Assembly (NCBI GenBank): GCA_022393335.1
Contig: JAJEKB010000449.1
Location: 43,634-107,633 of the forward strand
Direction of reading: 5' to 3'
DNA length: 64,000 bases
DNA from: Macrotrachela quadricornifera
Lineage: Eukaryota > Rotifera > Eurotatoria > Philodinida > Philodinidae
The notes under the pieces were generated by a model. It made no database searches. It was not told the origin of the DNA and saw only the letters and a list, made by a program, of their open reading frames with translations. The position numbers and the translations under genes were made by a program. Below, in pieces: positions 54,780 through 64,000 of the stretch; the first letter of the stretch is position 1, and every line of letters starts with the position of its first letter.

Positions 54780-55272
54780 TATGAATAAAAATACAAACAA
54801 ATGTATATATTTATATGTAGTTTGATAGTTGATTCCTTGAATTCTGGATATAGTTAGTATAAATAGAAAAGGCGAGAATGATTTATCGGATTTATTGATC
54901 AATACTGTTGTATGACATCATGTAGAAGGAAATACGCGATCATAACATGAATGTAAGTATATTGACAGAGGATTTTATAACGGGAAAAAAAAGAATAAGA
55001 TATGCATATTCTCATGTCGTCAGCATATGTGCCTATCATAATGTATAAGTTTTGTATTGATCATACTAGTTGTGTCTTCGTTCTTTCTTTTCTCATCAAT
55101 ATTCTTTGCCTCTAATACTGTTATCTCTTTCCCCTTTCTTTTCCTCTATAGTTAAGACATTTTCTTGTTCTTATTTTACCGCTACTATATAAAGTGCTAG
55201 AGCTAAAAGGACAAGTTATATCAATAGCAGTTGTAATAAAGACATTACAATCGATCATTGGTAAAAGGAACA
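54283..55272. other. 3' UTR/intergenic region between RING-H2 and dipeptidase genes
   Basis: About 1 kb. It holds the RING-H2 3' UTR (AATAAA overlaps the stop codon), a TA microsatellite (listed separately) and a pyrimidine-rich stretch at about 55080-55150 upstream of the dipeptidase start. No additional gene is visible. Confidence 0.45.
54753..54778. repeat. (TA)13 microsatellite
   Basis: Thirteen uninterrupted TA units in the intergenic region after the RING-H2 gene. It is likely polymorphic in length. Confidence 0.9.
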
Positions 55273-58200
55273 ATGGCATTCACAAGGAAACATATGATTC
55301 TTATTGGTACTGTAATAACTGTACTGTCCGTTGCTCTTATCATTGGTGTTACTGTTGGAGTTGTTACCAATAGACGAAAATCTATATCAATAACAATTGA
55401 ACAACAAGCAAGACATATACTAGAAAATAATCCATTAATTGACGGGTAAGAATGATGTCCTTTAAATGTAAATTATTGATAAGATCAGAATAATTTTAAT
55501 AACATTTGATATAAAGTGAAAAGGTCAAAAGACCTTTCATTAATCTAATGCAAAAACATAGGTTTCAACTTGTTTATTATCAATTATTTTGTAATCATCC
55601 ATATTCTATCACGAACGATTAATTTTAGTATTATTCTGATTAAAAATCACGATCTTTATTTTAAAAAAAAAATACATTCGATATTGATAGGTGTAGTAGA
55701 TTTCTTGATATATTGCTTTTATCATGTCAAGTTGGATTTATCCAAATTCATGTAAGATAACGCAGACTTATCTAAAATATCAACAAATCAAAACTAGACC
55801 GTTATATCCAATTCGATTGATAGTATGTATAGAAAATATAAAATAAATGAGCCATATTCACTTTTGCTGGTTGGTCGCGAATCAAAGAGAAATTACCGAC
55901 AGATCAAAATAACAATCAAAGAATCTTACCGCACAAACGAAATGTAAATATGGCTCATTGTTTTTCTTAGTTTCACGTTACATTATATATCGTCAATTGC
56001 AGCTTGAAATTTTCATAGATACTCTATATGATCAGGTTGAACATCAATTTGCAAATAAAGCAAAGATGTAGAAAATGATCATTGTCTATAATAATACATA
56101 GAATCAATATATAGTTTCACAGTTCAAATACAAAAAAATAATCTAAATCATCTTTTTATAGATACTTTTATTGAGTATTGATATTGTTTACTACATTAGT
56201 TGAATTCAAAGTAGGATAAATATGGGTATGTACTCATACTCATGCTCAAAATTTTAGTGAAGAAAAGTAATTTCTTTGATAGCATGATACTAATATTTTG
56301 TCTATATGTAATACAGTTGGTTTTTGAATGGCATTTTATATAAATGTTTTTCAACAGTATATGTCTTCTTATTGCTCTTTTTGATGAATGTTTCAAACGA
56401 TTCTCCCACGATAATTCATTTTCTTCTATGAAGTCATATGATGTAGATAAAATTCATCGTATGCATACTATTTTCTTTTGAAAACTAGATGAAAGTATTA
56501 TCAAAGGATGGAGATTAGCTAGTTACAATAGAATAGAACGATAAATAGATGTCTGAAAAACGCGAAGATACTTATAATAACTGATTATCTCTTTTCCTAC
56601 ATGGAATATATCTATAAAAAAAAATTTACAATGAAAACTTGATAGTTTTGATAGGCCCACATCTACTTAATAATTTTCTGTGCTAATATTTGAATTTCAA
56701 AAAGAATTCAACATTGTTTATAATTGTTTAAAAATGAAGTATTTTCAGTCTTATCTTGATGATATGTACATATTAATTGATCTTCTAGTAACTACAAAGT
56801 CATATCAACAGAAAACGAGATCAAACCTAATCTATAAAACTTTGTTAATGATTTTTCTCTCTGTCATACTCGAAAATCACAATCATATCTTTGATGAACG
56901 CTTCACATTACTACCCAAATACAATATTTATGATGTTTGATTAGTATTCGAATAAATTTACACTTGCTTAACTTTGATTAAATCAAAAATAGAATAAAGT
57001 TAATATGGATAGAAACAATAAAAACTTCAAATCTTTTCTTATAATAAATTATATAAAATTTATCAATTATTATTTTTTAAAATATTTCGAATTTAATTTT
57101 TCTGTACACCTTTCTAGACACAATGATTTGGCTTGGCTTATTCGAGTCAATTTTCAAAATAATATTTCTAATCTTGATTTATACAATATACTGCAATATC
57201 GTCTACGTAATACTACACCATCACATACAGATATAACACGATTACGAAAAGGTCATGTTGGAGGACAGGTTTGTTTAAAATTTTTATTTTAATTTATTAT
57301 CAAAAAAACATTAAATTTATATTCATAATAGTTTTGGTCAATTTATACGCAATGTCAACATCAAGGAAAAGATGCAACAATAAGTTTTATGGAACAAATT
57401 GATCTTATGAATCGAATTATAGCTAAATATTCCGATGTATTTCAAATGGCTAAAACAGCTGAAGAAGTTCGACAAGCATTTCATGCTAAACGTATAGCAA
57501 GTTTATTTGGTATGGAAGGTGGACAAGCTATTGAAAGTTCTTTTTCTATCTTAAGACTTTTCTATCAAATGGGTGTACGATATATGACATTAACACATAA
57601 TTGTAATACACCATGGTAAGTAATAAAAAAAAAGAAAGAAACGACATAATTTTTATATTTAATAAGGGCTACACAAAATCAAGTTGATCGTCTTAATTCA
57701 ACATTAATTGAAAATAATGGTTTAACAAAATTTGGTGAAAAAATTATAAAAGAAATGAATCGACTTGGAATGATTGTTGATTTGTCACATGTTTCAAAAC
57801 AAACAATGATTGATGCACTTCGTGTAACAGAATCACCAATTATGTTTAGTCATTCATCAGCATATTCACTATGTAATCATACACGAAATGTTCAAGATGA
57901 TGTACTTGAATTAGTTGTATGTTTTGAAATTTCTTTTATAGTTTTAAACTAAAAACATAAAAATATTTAAAAATTATTTATTTTTCTAGAAAAAAAATCA
58001 AGGTGTAGTAATGGTTGCATTTTATCCTGGTTTTATTACATGTAATTATACAAATTTAGGAACAGTTGATGATGTTGCTGGTAGATGAAATCTTTTGTCT
58101 TTTTTTTTCATGCTTATAATCTATCATGATTTCATTTAGCACATATTAATCATATACGAAACATAGCAGGTATTGATAGTGTAGGTCTTGGTGCAGATTT

Positions 58201-58594
58201 TGATGGTGTTCAAGAGTATGTATTAATTTTATTTTAATTTTATTATTGTATATATAAATATTTTAGAACACCATATGATCTTAATGATGTATCAACATAT
58301 CCAAAAGTAATTGAATATTTATTAAAACAAGGAAATTGGACACATGATGATATAATTAAACTTATTGGTGGAAATATTTTACGAGTAATGGAAAAAAATG
58401 AACAAGTAAAAACAAACATTAAATTCTTTATATTAGAATTATATTTATTTAATATATATATTTAATTTTTTTTTTAGATGGCAAAAATACTTCAACAGAC
58501 AATGGAACCACAAGTAGATTTAATATCTGAAGATGAATTAGAAAAACATAATTTGACTGAATGCCGATATTTTGATAGATTTCAACATGATTAA
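55273..58594 (+). CDS. DPEP: Membrane dipeptidase (renal dipeptidase family)
   Basis: Eight exons, about 427 residues: 55273-55445, 57118-57268, 57332-57615, 57667-57915, about 57990-58081, 58140-58214, 58266-58407 and 58479-58594. The start is the ATG at 55273, in frame with a hydrophobic anchor ([20 protein letters not shown]). The zinc-peptidase motifs are all there: GHNDLAW (His and Asp ligands, rebuilt across intron 1), [11 protein letters not shown] (bridging Glu), [17 protein letters not shown] and [11 protein letters not shown] (His ligands) and GLGADFDGV. These enzymes hydrolyse dipeptides and cystinyl-bis-glycine outside the cell (EC 3.4.13.19). Vertebrate forms have a cleaved signal and a GPI anchor. 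Here a basic start plus an uncleaved-looking hydrophobic segment and no C-terminal hydrophobic tail suggest a type II membrane protein. Intron 1 (1.67 kb) is unusually long. Confidence 0.93.
55846..55959. repeat. Short element with 16-bp terminal inverted repeats
   Basis: The left end is aatgagccatattcac. The right end, in reverse complement, is aatgagccatatttac (15 of 16 identical). The 114-bp unit sits inside the 1.67 kb first intron of the dipeptidase gene. The interior shows weak further pairing (ttttgctgg facing tttcgtttg). It may be a tiny MITE or a hairpin in the pre-mRNA. No target duplication is clear. Confidence 0.5.
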
Positions 58595-58606
58595 TCTGAC
58601 TTTTTA

Positions 58607-58612
58607 AATAAA
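58607..58612 (+). other. Polyadenylation signal AATAAA for the dipeptidase gene
   Basis: A canonical hexamer 13 bp after the dipeptidase stop. The convergent gene ends only 180 bp away, so a short 3' UTR is expected. Confidence 0.5.
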
Positions 58613-58774
58613 TACATACAAAAAAAATTTTTTTATATAACTTTTAACAATTATATATTGTTATTGATCTGTTTTGATCTTAACAAAATTCGTGTTGATT
58701 TCGACGAACTAGTTTTTTAAATAGATATAAAATAGATTTGAATATTTTTTTTTTCTTTTTAATTAAAATGAAAT

Positions 58775-61462
58775 TTACCGTGGAATAAGAAGACTATAAT
58801 GACGTTTATTTGTATCATTTATAAATGATTGATCATTTTCATCATCAATTAAATTATTACACTTTAATCAAAAAAAAGAAATAGAAATATAAAATAATTA
58901 TATGTAAGAGACAATACAAAAGTTTTTTTTGTCCAATTTTTCAAAATGCTTCAATTTGAGTTCAAGTATATTGTTATAATGCTTAGACATATGCAGGATT
59001 ATGTGCAAAATTTTAGAGTTATTCATTTTGCAGTTTTTTTAAATAACGCATATTTAGAAAGCAAAGTTCTACCATTTATTATGGATCATCTGTTAGCAAG
59101 TTGTGTGCATCTAACCTAAAAGAAATGATAGATCACAGGCAAGTACAAGATTTACACGTCTGAAATTTAGTATATAATCCCAAATATGTCTAATCTTTAT
59201 AACGATATATTTGAACTCAAATTGAGGCATTTAGAAGAATCAGATGGAAAAAAAAACTATTGTAGTATTTCTATGTATATGAAATCGATGATATTTACTT
59301 GTTGGACATTTTCTTTATTTTCATCATCATGATCGATAAGTTTCGTTTTATCTTGAATAACTTAATAAAGTAACAATAAAAATAAAATTATTTTTCAAAT
59401 ATTTTCTGTTTTTATACGTGGTGAAATGATTTTTATTTCTTCTCGTTGTTTTAATCGAATAGAATGTGAACGTGAACGTGAACGAGATTTTGAACGAGCT
59501 CGTTTTAATTCTCTTGATATTCGATGAAATGTAGCTTGCGTTTGAATAAGATTCGTATTTATACGACAAAGTTGTTCATTATGAATTTCTTTTTGACTTT
59601 GATATTTATATGCAAAATGAATAAGAATTAATAAACAACAAGTCCAACAAATTAAACGCCATTGATAAAAATTTATTATCTTAAAAATATAATTATTAAC
59701 AAATAATAAAAAAGAAAATTTTCAAAAAATTTACTGAAGACATTTGATAATAACGTTCAAGGAGAATATAAATAAACATACCACTAAATAAAAGTGATCT
59801 AAATTAAATAAAAGAATTTTATTTATAATTATATGTCAAGAATAGAGATATGTAAGATCAAACTTATTTCGAGTTTTGATGTTGATCTAGCGAGAACTAT
59901 TTCAGAATTTATTTTCATTAAGAACTTCTCAAATTATTTTTTGTAGTTTTCAATTATTCAATCTTCATGAGATGTGTCTCGAGGTAGAAATCTGATAATA
60001 AAAGCTAAAACTCGAATACTTGTGTCTGATAAACGATAGTCTAAGGTTAACAATCAAAATATAGATATGTATGTATCCCAATATTTATGTGATTCCTTTT
60101 TTTCAGATAGCTTTTATAAAAAATATGGGAATAATAGGATGTATACTTTCAGAACAATTAATTTTTTGATAGATATTCAAGAAAAAAAATCGAAAACTTC
60201 GGCTCTATTAAGCTGTAAAGCTAACGTTTCTATTTATTTTGAGATCAAGCTCAACTTTCTAGCATTTAAATTAATGAGACGGAAGCGCCATATTCAAAAA
60301 ACTGATTTTGAGAAAGACGCAAAACTAAGTTTTAAAAATCTTATTCTTTTGACTAGAAGATGTTTAGAAAAACCTACATATAATTCTTAAATTACATCCT
60401 AAAGTTAGTAAACTATAATGTATTCGAAGGTAGATATTTGGCTTTATTCAACTACTGTAGAAGTTTTACACATCAGTATGGATAAATGGTAAAATCTTGA
60501 TTTGTTTTGAATGCGTCATCAAAAACTATATGAATAAATTTTATCATTTATTCATGCTGAGATATATAATTTTTTTTTGTTTCATATTAACCGTGATCGA
60601 TTTGTTCTTTTTGGAATTGTCATAATATAAATAGCACACATTGATAAAGCATAAAACCAAAATGAATATGTACAAGTTATTCGTATAATTGTTTGAATTG
60701 TTTGAGATAAAGCACAAATCTGATAACATACAAATATACAAATATATTGATTATCTAAATATTTTACTTGTTTAAGTAAATCATATTCATGTCGAGCAGC
60801 TTGAATAACATTAGTAAGAATATCTTGTGTTTTATCTATATTGGTTTGAGCTAACTGTTTAAGTTTAATAGCATTATTAAGAACTTTTTCTTGAATATAT
60901 TGTTGATCTTTTATTTTATCTGTTAATTGATGTTGTAACTGACTTGATGAAATTAATTTAGTTATTATTTCATGTGAATTATTAAGAAATGTAATTAAAT
61001 GTGATGTAAGTTCAGATTGATATGATTTCTGACGAAGAACATAACAAACACTTTGCACAAATGGATAAAATTCAGTGTATGCTAAAGAAAATAGAAAATT
61101 TTATTTAATTTTTTTCATTTTCTGCTAAATTTACCAATAAATGCATTCATATGTTGATGGAGATTTTTAATACATAATTCAATAGTATTTTCATTACATT
61201 GAATATTTGATAAATCATTATTCATTGAAGATAGATGACAGAGTGTAAATTGATAAGCTATTAATGATTGATATTTATCAAGTGTATCGATTGAACAATG
61301 TTTATGTAATGTTGCTAATACTTGTTGCCAACATGTTGATGTTGATGATGATGATGATAATGATAAGATTTGTTCATATTTTTGCCGACCATTATCGAAG
61401 ATATTACTGGAGGAAAATGAACTGATCATTAAAAGCATTAGTAATTTTAAAGAGCTAGACAT
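58775..61462 (-). CDS. bmb: Brambleberry/KAR5/GEX1-family nuclear-fusion protein
   Basis: Six exons (61135-61462, 60592-61081, 59735-59798, 59418-59679, 59299-59360, 58775-58861) sum to 1,293 bp, exactly 431 codons with stop, and all phases agree. An N-terminal signal peptide (SLKLLMLLMISSF) precedes a Cys-rich lumenal domain: CWQQVLATLHKHC, LIAYQFTLCHL, CNENTIELCIKNL and FVQSVCYVLRQKS. The last matches the SVCYxxRQ signature of animal Brambleberry. A long helical coiled-coil region (EIITKLISS through AARHEYDLLKQV) follows, then three hydrophobic segments (about 60600-60740, 59750-59798, 59610-59660) and a basic SR-like tail (RARSKSRSRSRSHS). KAR5 (yeast), GEX1 (plants) and Brambleberry (zebrafish) sit in the nuclear envelope and are needed for nuclear fusion after mating or fertilisation, or in cleavage embryos. 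No broken frame is seen. Confidence 0.8.
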
Positions 61463-61781
61463 GATTTTTTGTTCTCTGTTTCTTGTCTATAAAGACTATT
61501 TATTAATAAAATTTTCTTTTTATTTATTATTTATTTATTTATTAAGAGAAAAATTTTATTTGTTCTCCATACAAGACAACACAATACAGACAATAAGCGA
61601 CAAAAAAAATAAATGACAAGATCAATTGAATAAACTATATAATATGTATGTAAACACAACCGGATCAATCATTTGAATATAGTTTATGATTTAATCAAAT
61701 AATAGACGAAACCAAAAAATTGTTAGTAATATTAATATACAAATATTTGTAAGAATAATTTTTTTTTAAAATTATTCATTT
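61463..61781. promoter_or_regulatory. Short spacer between the SET 3' end and the Brambleberry-like start
   Basis: A 319-bp gap between two genes read in the same (minus) direction. It must hold the SET 3' UTR and the Brambleberry-like promoter. It includes a tttattta repeat run near 61520-61545. Nothing more specific is visible. Confidence 0.35.
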
Positions 61782-62920
61782 TTATTCATCTTCTTTTTCC
61801 TAAAATAAACGAAAAATTTATTTTTATATTTATAAAAAAAACAAAAATTCTAAATTTTACTTCAAGATCTTCTTCTTCTTCATTTTCACCACCACTAACT
61901 TCATCTTCATCGTTTGTTGTTGCTGCCTAAAAAATATTTAAATAAAAGAAAAATGAAAAAAATTATTGTTTTTCTTACTAAATAATATTGAAGTGGATTA
62001 ACAAATATATCATCTTTAATAACTTCACCAAATTCATCATTTCCTGTTTCACCAATTGTGTCACAAAACCAACTCATAAATGCTCCATGTTCATTATTAT
62101 TTTCATTATCATGTGAACGTTTACGTGTATTTGATGTTGAACTATCACTATCCGTTTTTCTATTACTTGCGGTTGAACCATTTTTTGCTTCCTAAAAACA
62201 AAGATTGTTTAAATAAAATATTCTTTTTGTAATTTTAATATACATTTTTCCATCGTATTGGTGTTGATTTACATTGTGTTTCACTTGATTCTGTTATACT
62301 ATATTCTTTAATAATTAAATCATTTTCAAAATATGGATTTGTATCAAATGTCTAAAAATAAAATTTTTGTTTTTATTAAAAAGAAAAGAAAGATTTTCAA
62401 AAAAACAAAACTTACAAATTTAATACGATAACCTGATTTAATATCTTCATGCTAAATAAAATAAAATCAAAGAATTTGTCAAAAAAAAAATTTTCGTTTT
62501 TACTTCTTCAACATCAACACGTTTAAGATGTTGTAAAATATTTTCATCATTTTGATCTAAATAACTTGATAATTGAGGATGATTAAGAAAAACACTAATC
62601 CAAAATGATGGAATTTTACTAATTAAATCCGAACCTTCAAAAAAGAAAAAAAAAAACTATTTTATTTATTTATAAATTTTAAACAAACGTTTTTTATAAT
62701 TTGGTTGACGAAGTTTATTATATTTTTGTTCAACTTGAAGAATTTCTTCACTTGCTTGTTCATTGAGACGATCAATTTCGTTTTGTACATCACCAATTAC
62801 TTCAAATGCTTTTTGCATTTCAACTTCTACAAAAATAACATATAAAAATAATTTCAAAACAAAAAATAACCAAAATATCTTACCATCAAGTTTTATATGT
62901 TTAGTATTTGATCCTGACAT
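61782..62920 (-). CDS. SET: SET/TAF-I nucleosome-assembly (NAP-family) protein
   Basis: About eight small exons with 50-60 bp introns, roughly 220 residues. ATG at 62920; TAA at 61782-61784. The N-terminal helix reads [20 protein letters not shown], then QKYNKLRQP, almost identical to animal SET. The NAP fold continues with [41 protein letters not shown], the Ser/Lys linker, and [13 protein letters not shown] with NPLQYYL. It ends in an acidic tail ([20 protein letters not shown]). SET binds histones, remodels chromatin and inhibits PP2A and histone acetylation. The acidic tail is shorter than in vertebrates. The last coding exon has only about 6 codons. The dimer helix and earmuff motifs leave little doubt. 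Confidence 0.93.
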
Positions 62921-64000
62921 ATCTTTTTCTTTGCAAAATAATACTTTTCAATGTTGAAAATTAATAAATAAAAGAAAGACATATTGTGTCTTTTATTCTT
63001 GTTGTCTTAATCGTTTAACCAATAATATTTTATATTGAATTTTTAGATTTGATCATAGTGACATCAAGCGGAATTTTTCGTAATAAAATTTTTAAATTAT
63101 AAAGAAATATTTTTTCTATAAATTTAGTTCTACATTTACTAATAAGATATTCAAACATAAAACATTTTATTGAATAGTGTATTTTTAGATATTTCATGGC
63201 TATATGATGAATTAAAATCCTAAAGGATTTGTTTTTAATCTATATCAATGAGAATTATATCTTTTTTTTTCATTAAATCTATGAAGATTCTTGAGACATT
63301 CAATTTAATTATGTTTCTAGTAGACAAGGCTTTTTTTTGCATCTATATATATATATATCTTGCTATGTCATAGGTATATCAATACTAATAAATTTTTTTC
63401 TTTGTTTGTGTATTGACATCCGATGATATATCTGTTGAATTGAATAACGATCGATTGTCTTGCTTGTCTTCGAGATTAGAGATTTATTTATTATTCAATA
63501 CACCTACGACGAGACCGGAAATTGATTATATAGTCTCAACTATTCTATTTACTTACGTCAATAGATGCAAGTAATGGACAAAAAAAATAGAAATGTTATA
63601 ATGATGATAATGATGTATCTTTACAATTTTTTAGTCGTTCTTTAACAATCGAGATAAATTCTTTAAATTACATTTACATAAAGATTATCGATAGTGAATA
63701 AGAACAAATCTTTTTTTTTTTATCCTATTCATTCAATTTTCTTTTTCTTTTACTGTTCAAATCAATAGAGAATAGTTTTTTTTTATCCTTTGAGACTGAT
63801 ATCTATCATATTTTTACAATAACAATCATCAGGTTTGTATTATACTTTTATTCTATATCAATGACATGTAGATTTGTAAAGAACAATGAAAAGAAATCTT
63901 TCACATTATCCCATTATATAGGAAAAAAATAACATATTTTGTCTGATGACTATGATGCAAGGTCAATATATGTTTACGCAATAGGTTTTTTTAGAAATAA
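62921..64000. other. Region upstream of SET, no gene seen
   Basis: About 1.1 kb of AT-rich sequence to the window edge. It includes the presumed SET promoter and a short (at)n run near 63345-63357. No coding or RNA gene is visible; the next gene must lie beyond the window. Confidence 0.45.

Noticed and set aside
59348..59569. Ser/Thr-rich minus-strand frame overlapping exons 4 and 5 of the Brambleberry-like gene
   Set aside because: It is in another frame of the SR-like basic tail. The chosen exons sum to exactly 431 codons with matching phases, which this frame does not allow.
1..62920. Functional clustering of chromatin/RNA-modification genes (ZC3H13, ARID4, EZH, SET)
   Set aside because: Four such genes among twelve, on mixed strands and separated by unrelated genes, is not enough to infer a cluster.
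1..64000. tRNA, rRNA, CRISPR or bacterial operon features
   Set aside because: I saw no A-box/B-box pairs with a cloverleaf, no rRNA-like segment and no regularly spaced repeats. All genes are intron-containing eukaryotic genes.

Overview
This is an AT-rich (my rough estimate is 25-30% GC) nuclear segment of an animal genome. It has 12 recognisable protein-coding genes, all interrupted by spliceosomal introns. Most introns are 50-65 bp, start GTAAG or GTAAA and end TTTAG, with a few outliers of 0.6-2.2 kb. The gene set is metazoan: EZH, ARID4, ARAP, a kainate-type glutamate receptor, LONRF, SET and renal-type dipeptidase. Tiny introns, NNA/NNT-ending codons, Asn/Gln/Ser-rich linkers and a fungal/plant-type oligopeptide transporter fit a rotifer. 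I favour a bdelloid (Adineta/Rotaria-like) over a monogonont, but the species cannot be fixed from this window alone.

Layout. 99-4245 (-): ZC3H13-like m6A-writer subunit. 5018-14354 (+): ARAP-like ArfGAP/RhoGAP protein. 15599-19407 (+): LONRF-type RING-TPR-RING-LON protein. 19561-20826 (-): unrecognised protein with a C-terminal membrane anchor. 21417-27604 (+): ARID4 chromatin protein. 27605-31857: gene desert with a sulfatase-like remnant and a 0.55 kb foldback element. 31858-36723 (-): kainate-type ionotropic glutamate receptor. 36724-41024: desert with a 400-N assembly gap and a second foldback element of the same family. 41025-43810 (+): OPT-family oligopeptide transporter, a likely horizontal acquisition. 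46229-46591 (+): short uncertain ORF. 47643-51952 (-): EZH histone methyltransferase. 52747-54282 (+): RING-H2 E3 ligase. 55273-58594 (+): membrane dipeptidase. 58775-61462 (-): Brambleberry/KAR5/GEX1 nuclear-fusion protein. 61782-62920 (-): SET/TAF-I nucleosome-assembly protein. 62921-64000: no gene seen.

No operon-like arrangement is seen. Several neighbours are tightly packed: the LONRF and tail-anchored genes end 153 bp apart, and the dipeptidase and Brambleberry genes 180 bp apart. Three divergent pairs share promoter regions of 0.6-0.8 kb (ZC3H13/ARAP, tail-anchored/ARID4, EZH/RING-H2). Four genes act on chromatin or RNA marks (ZC3H13, ARID4, EZH, SET), but nothing shows this is more than chance.

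Points most worth following up: a karyogamy gene that appears intact in what may be an asexual lineage; the OPT transporter in an animal; an ARAP whose ArfGAP arginine finger is replaced by Asn while the RhoGAP arginine is kept; a glutamate receptor with Lys at the Q/R pore site; and a foldback (MITE-like) family with two diverged copies here.
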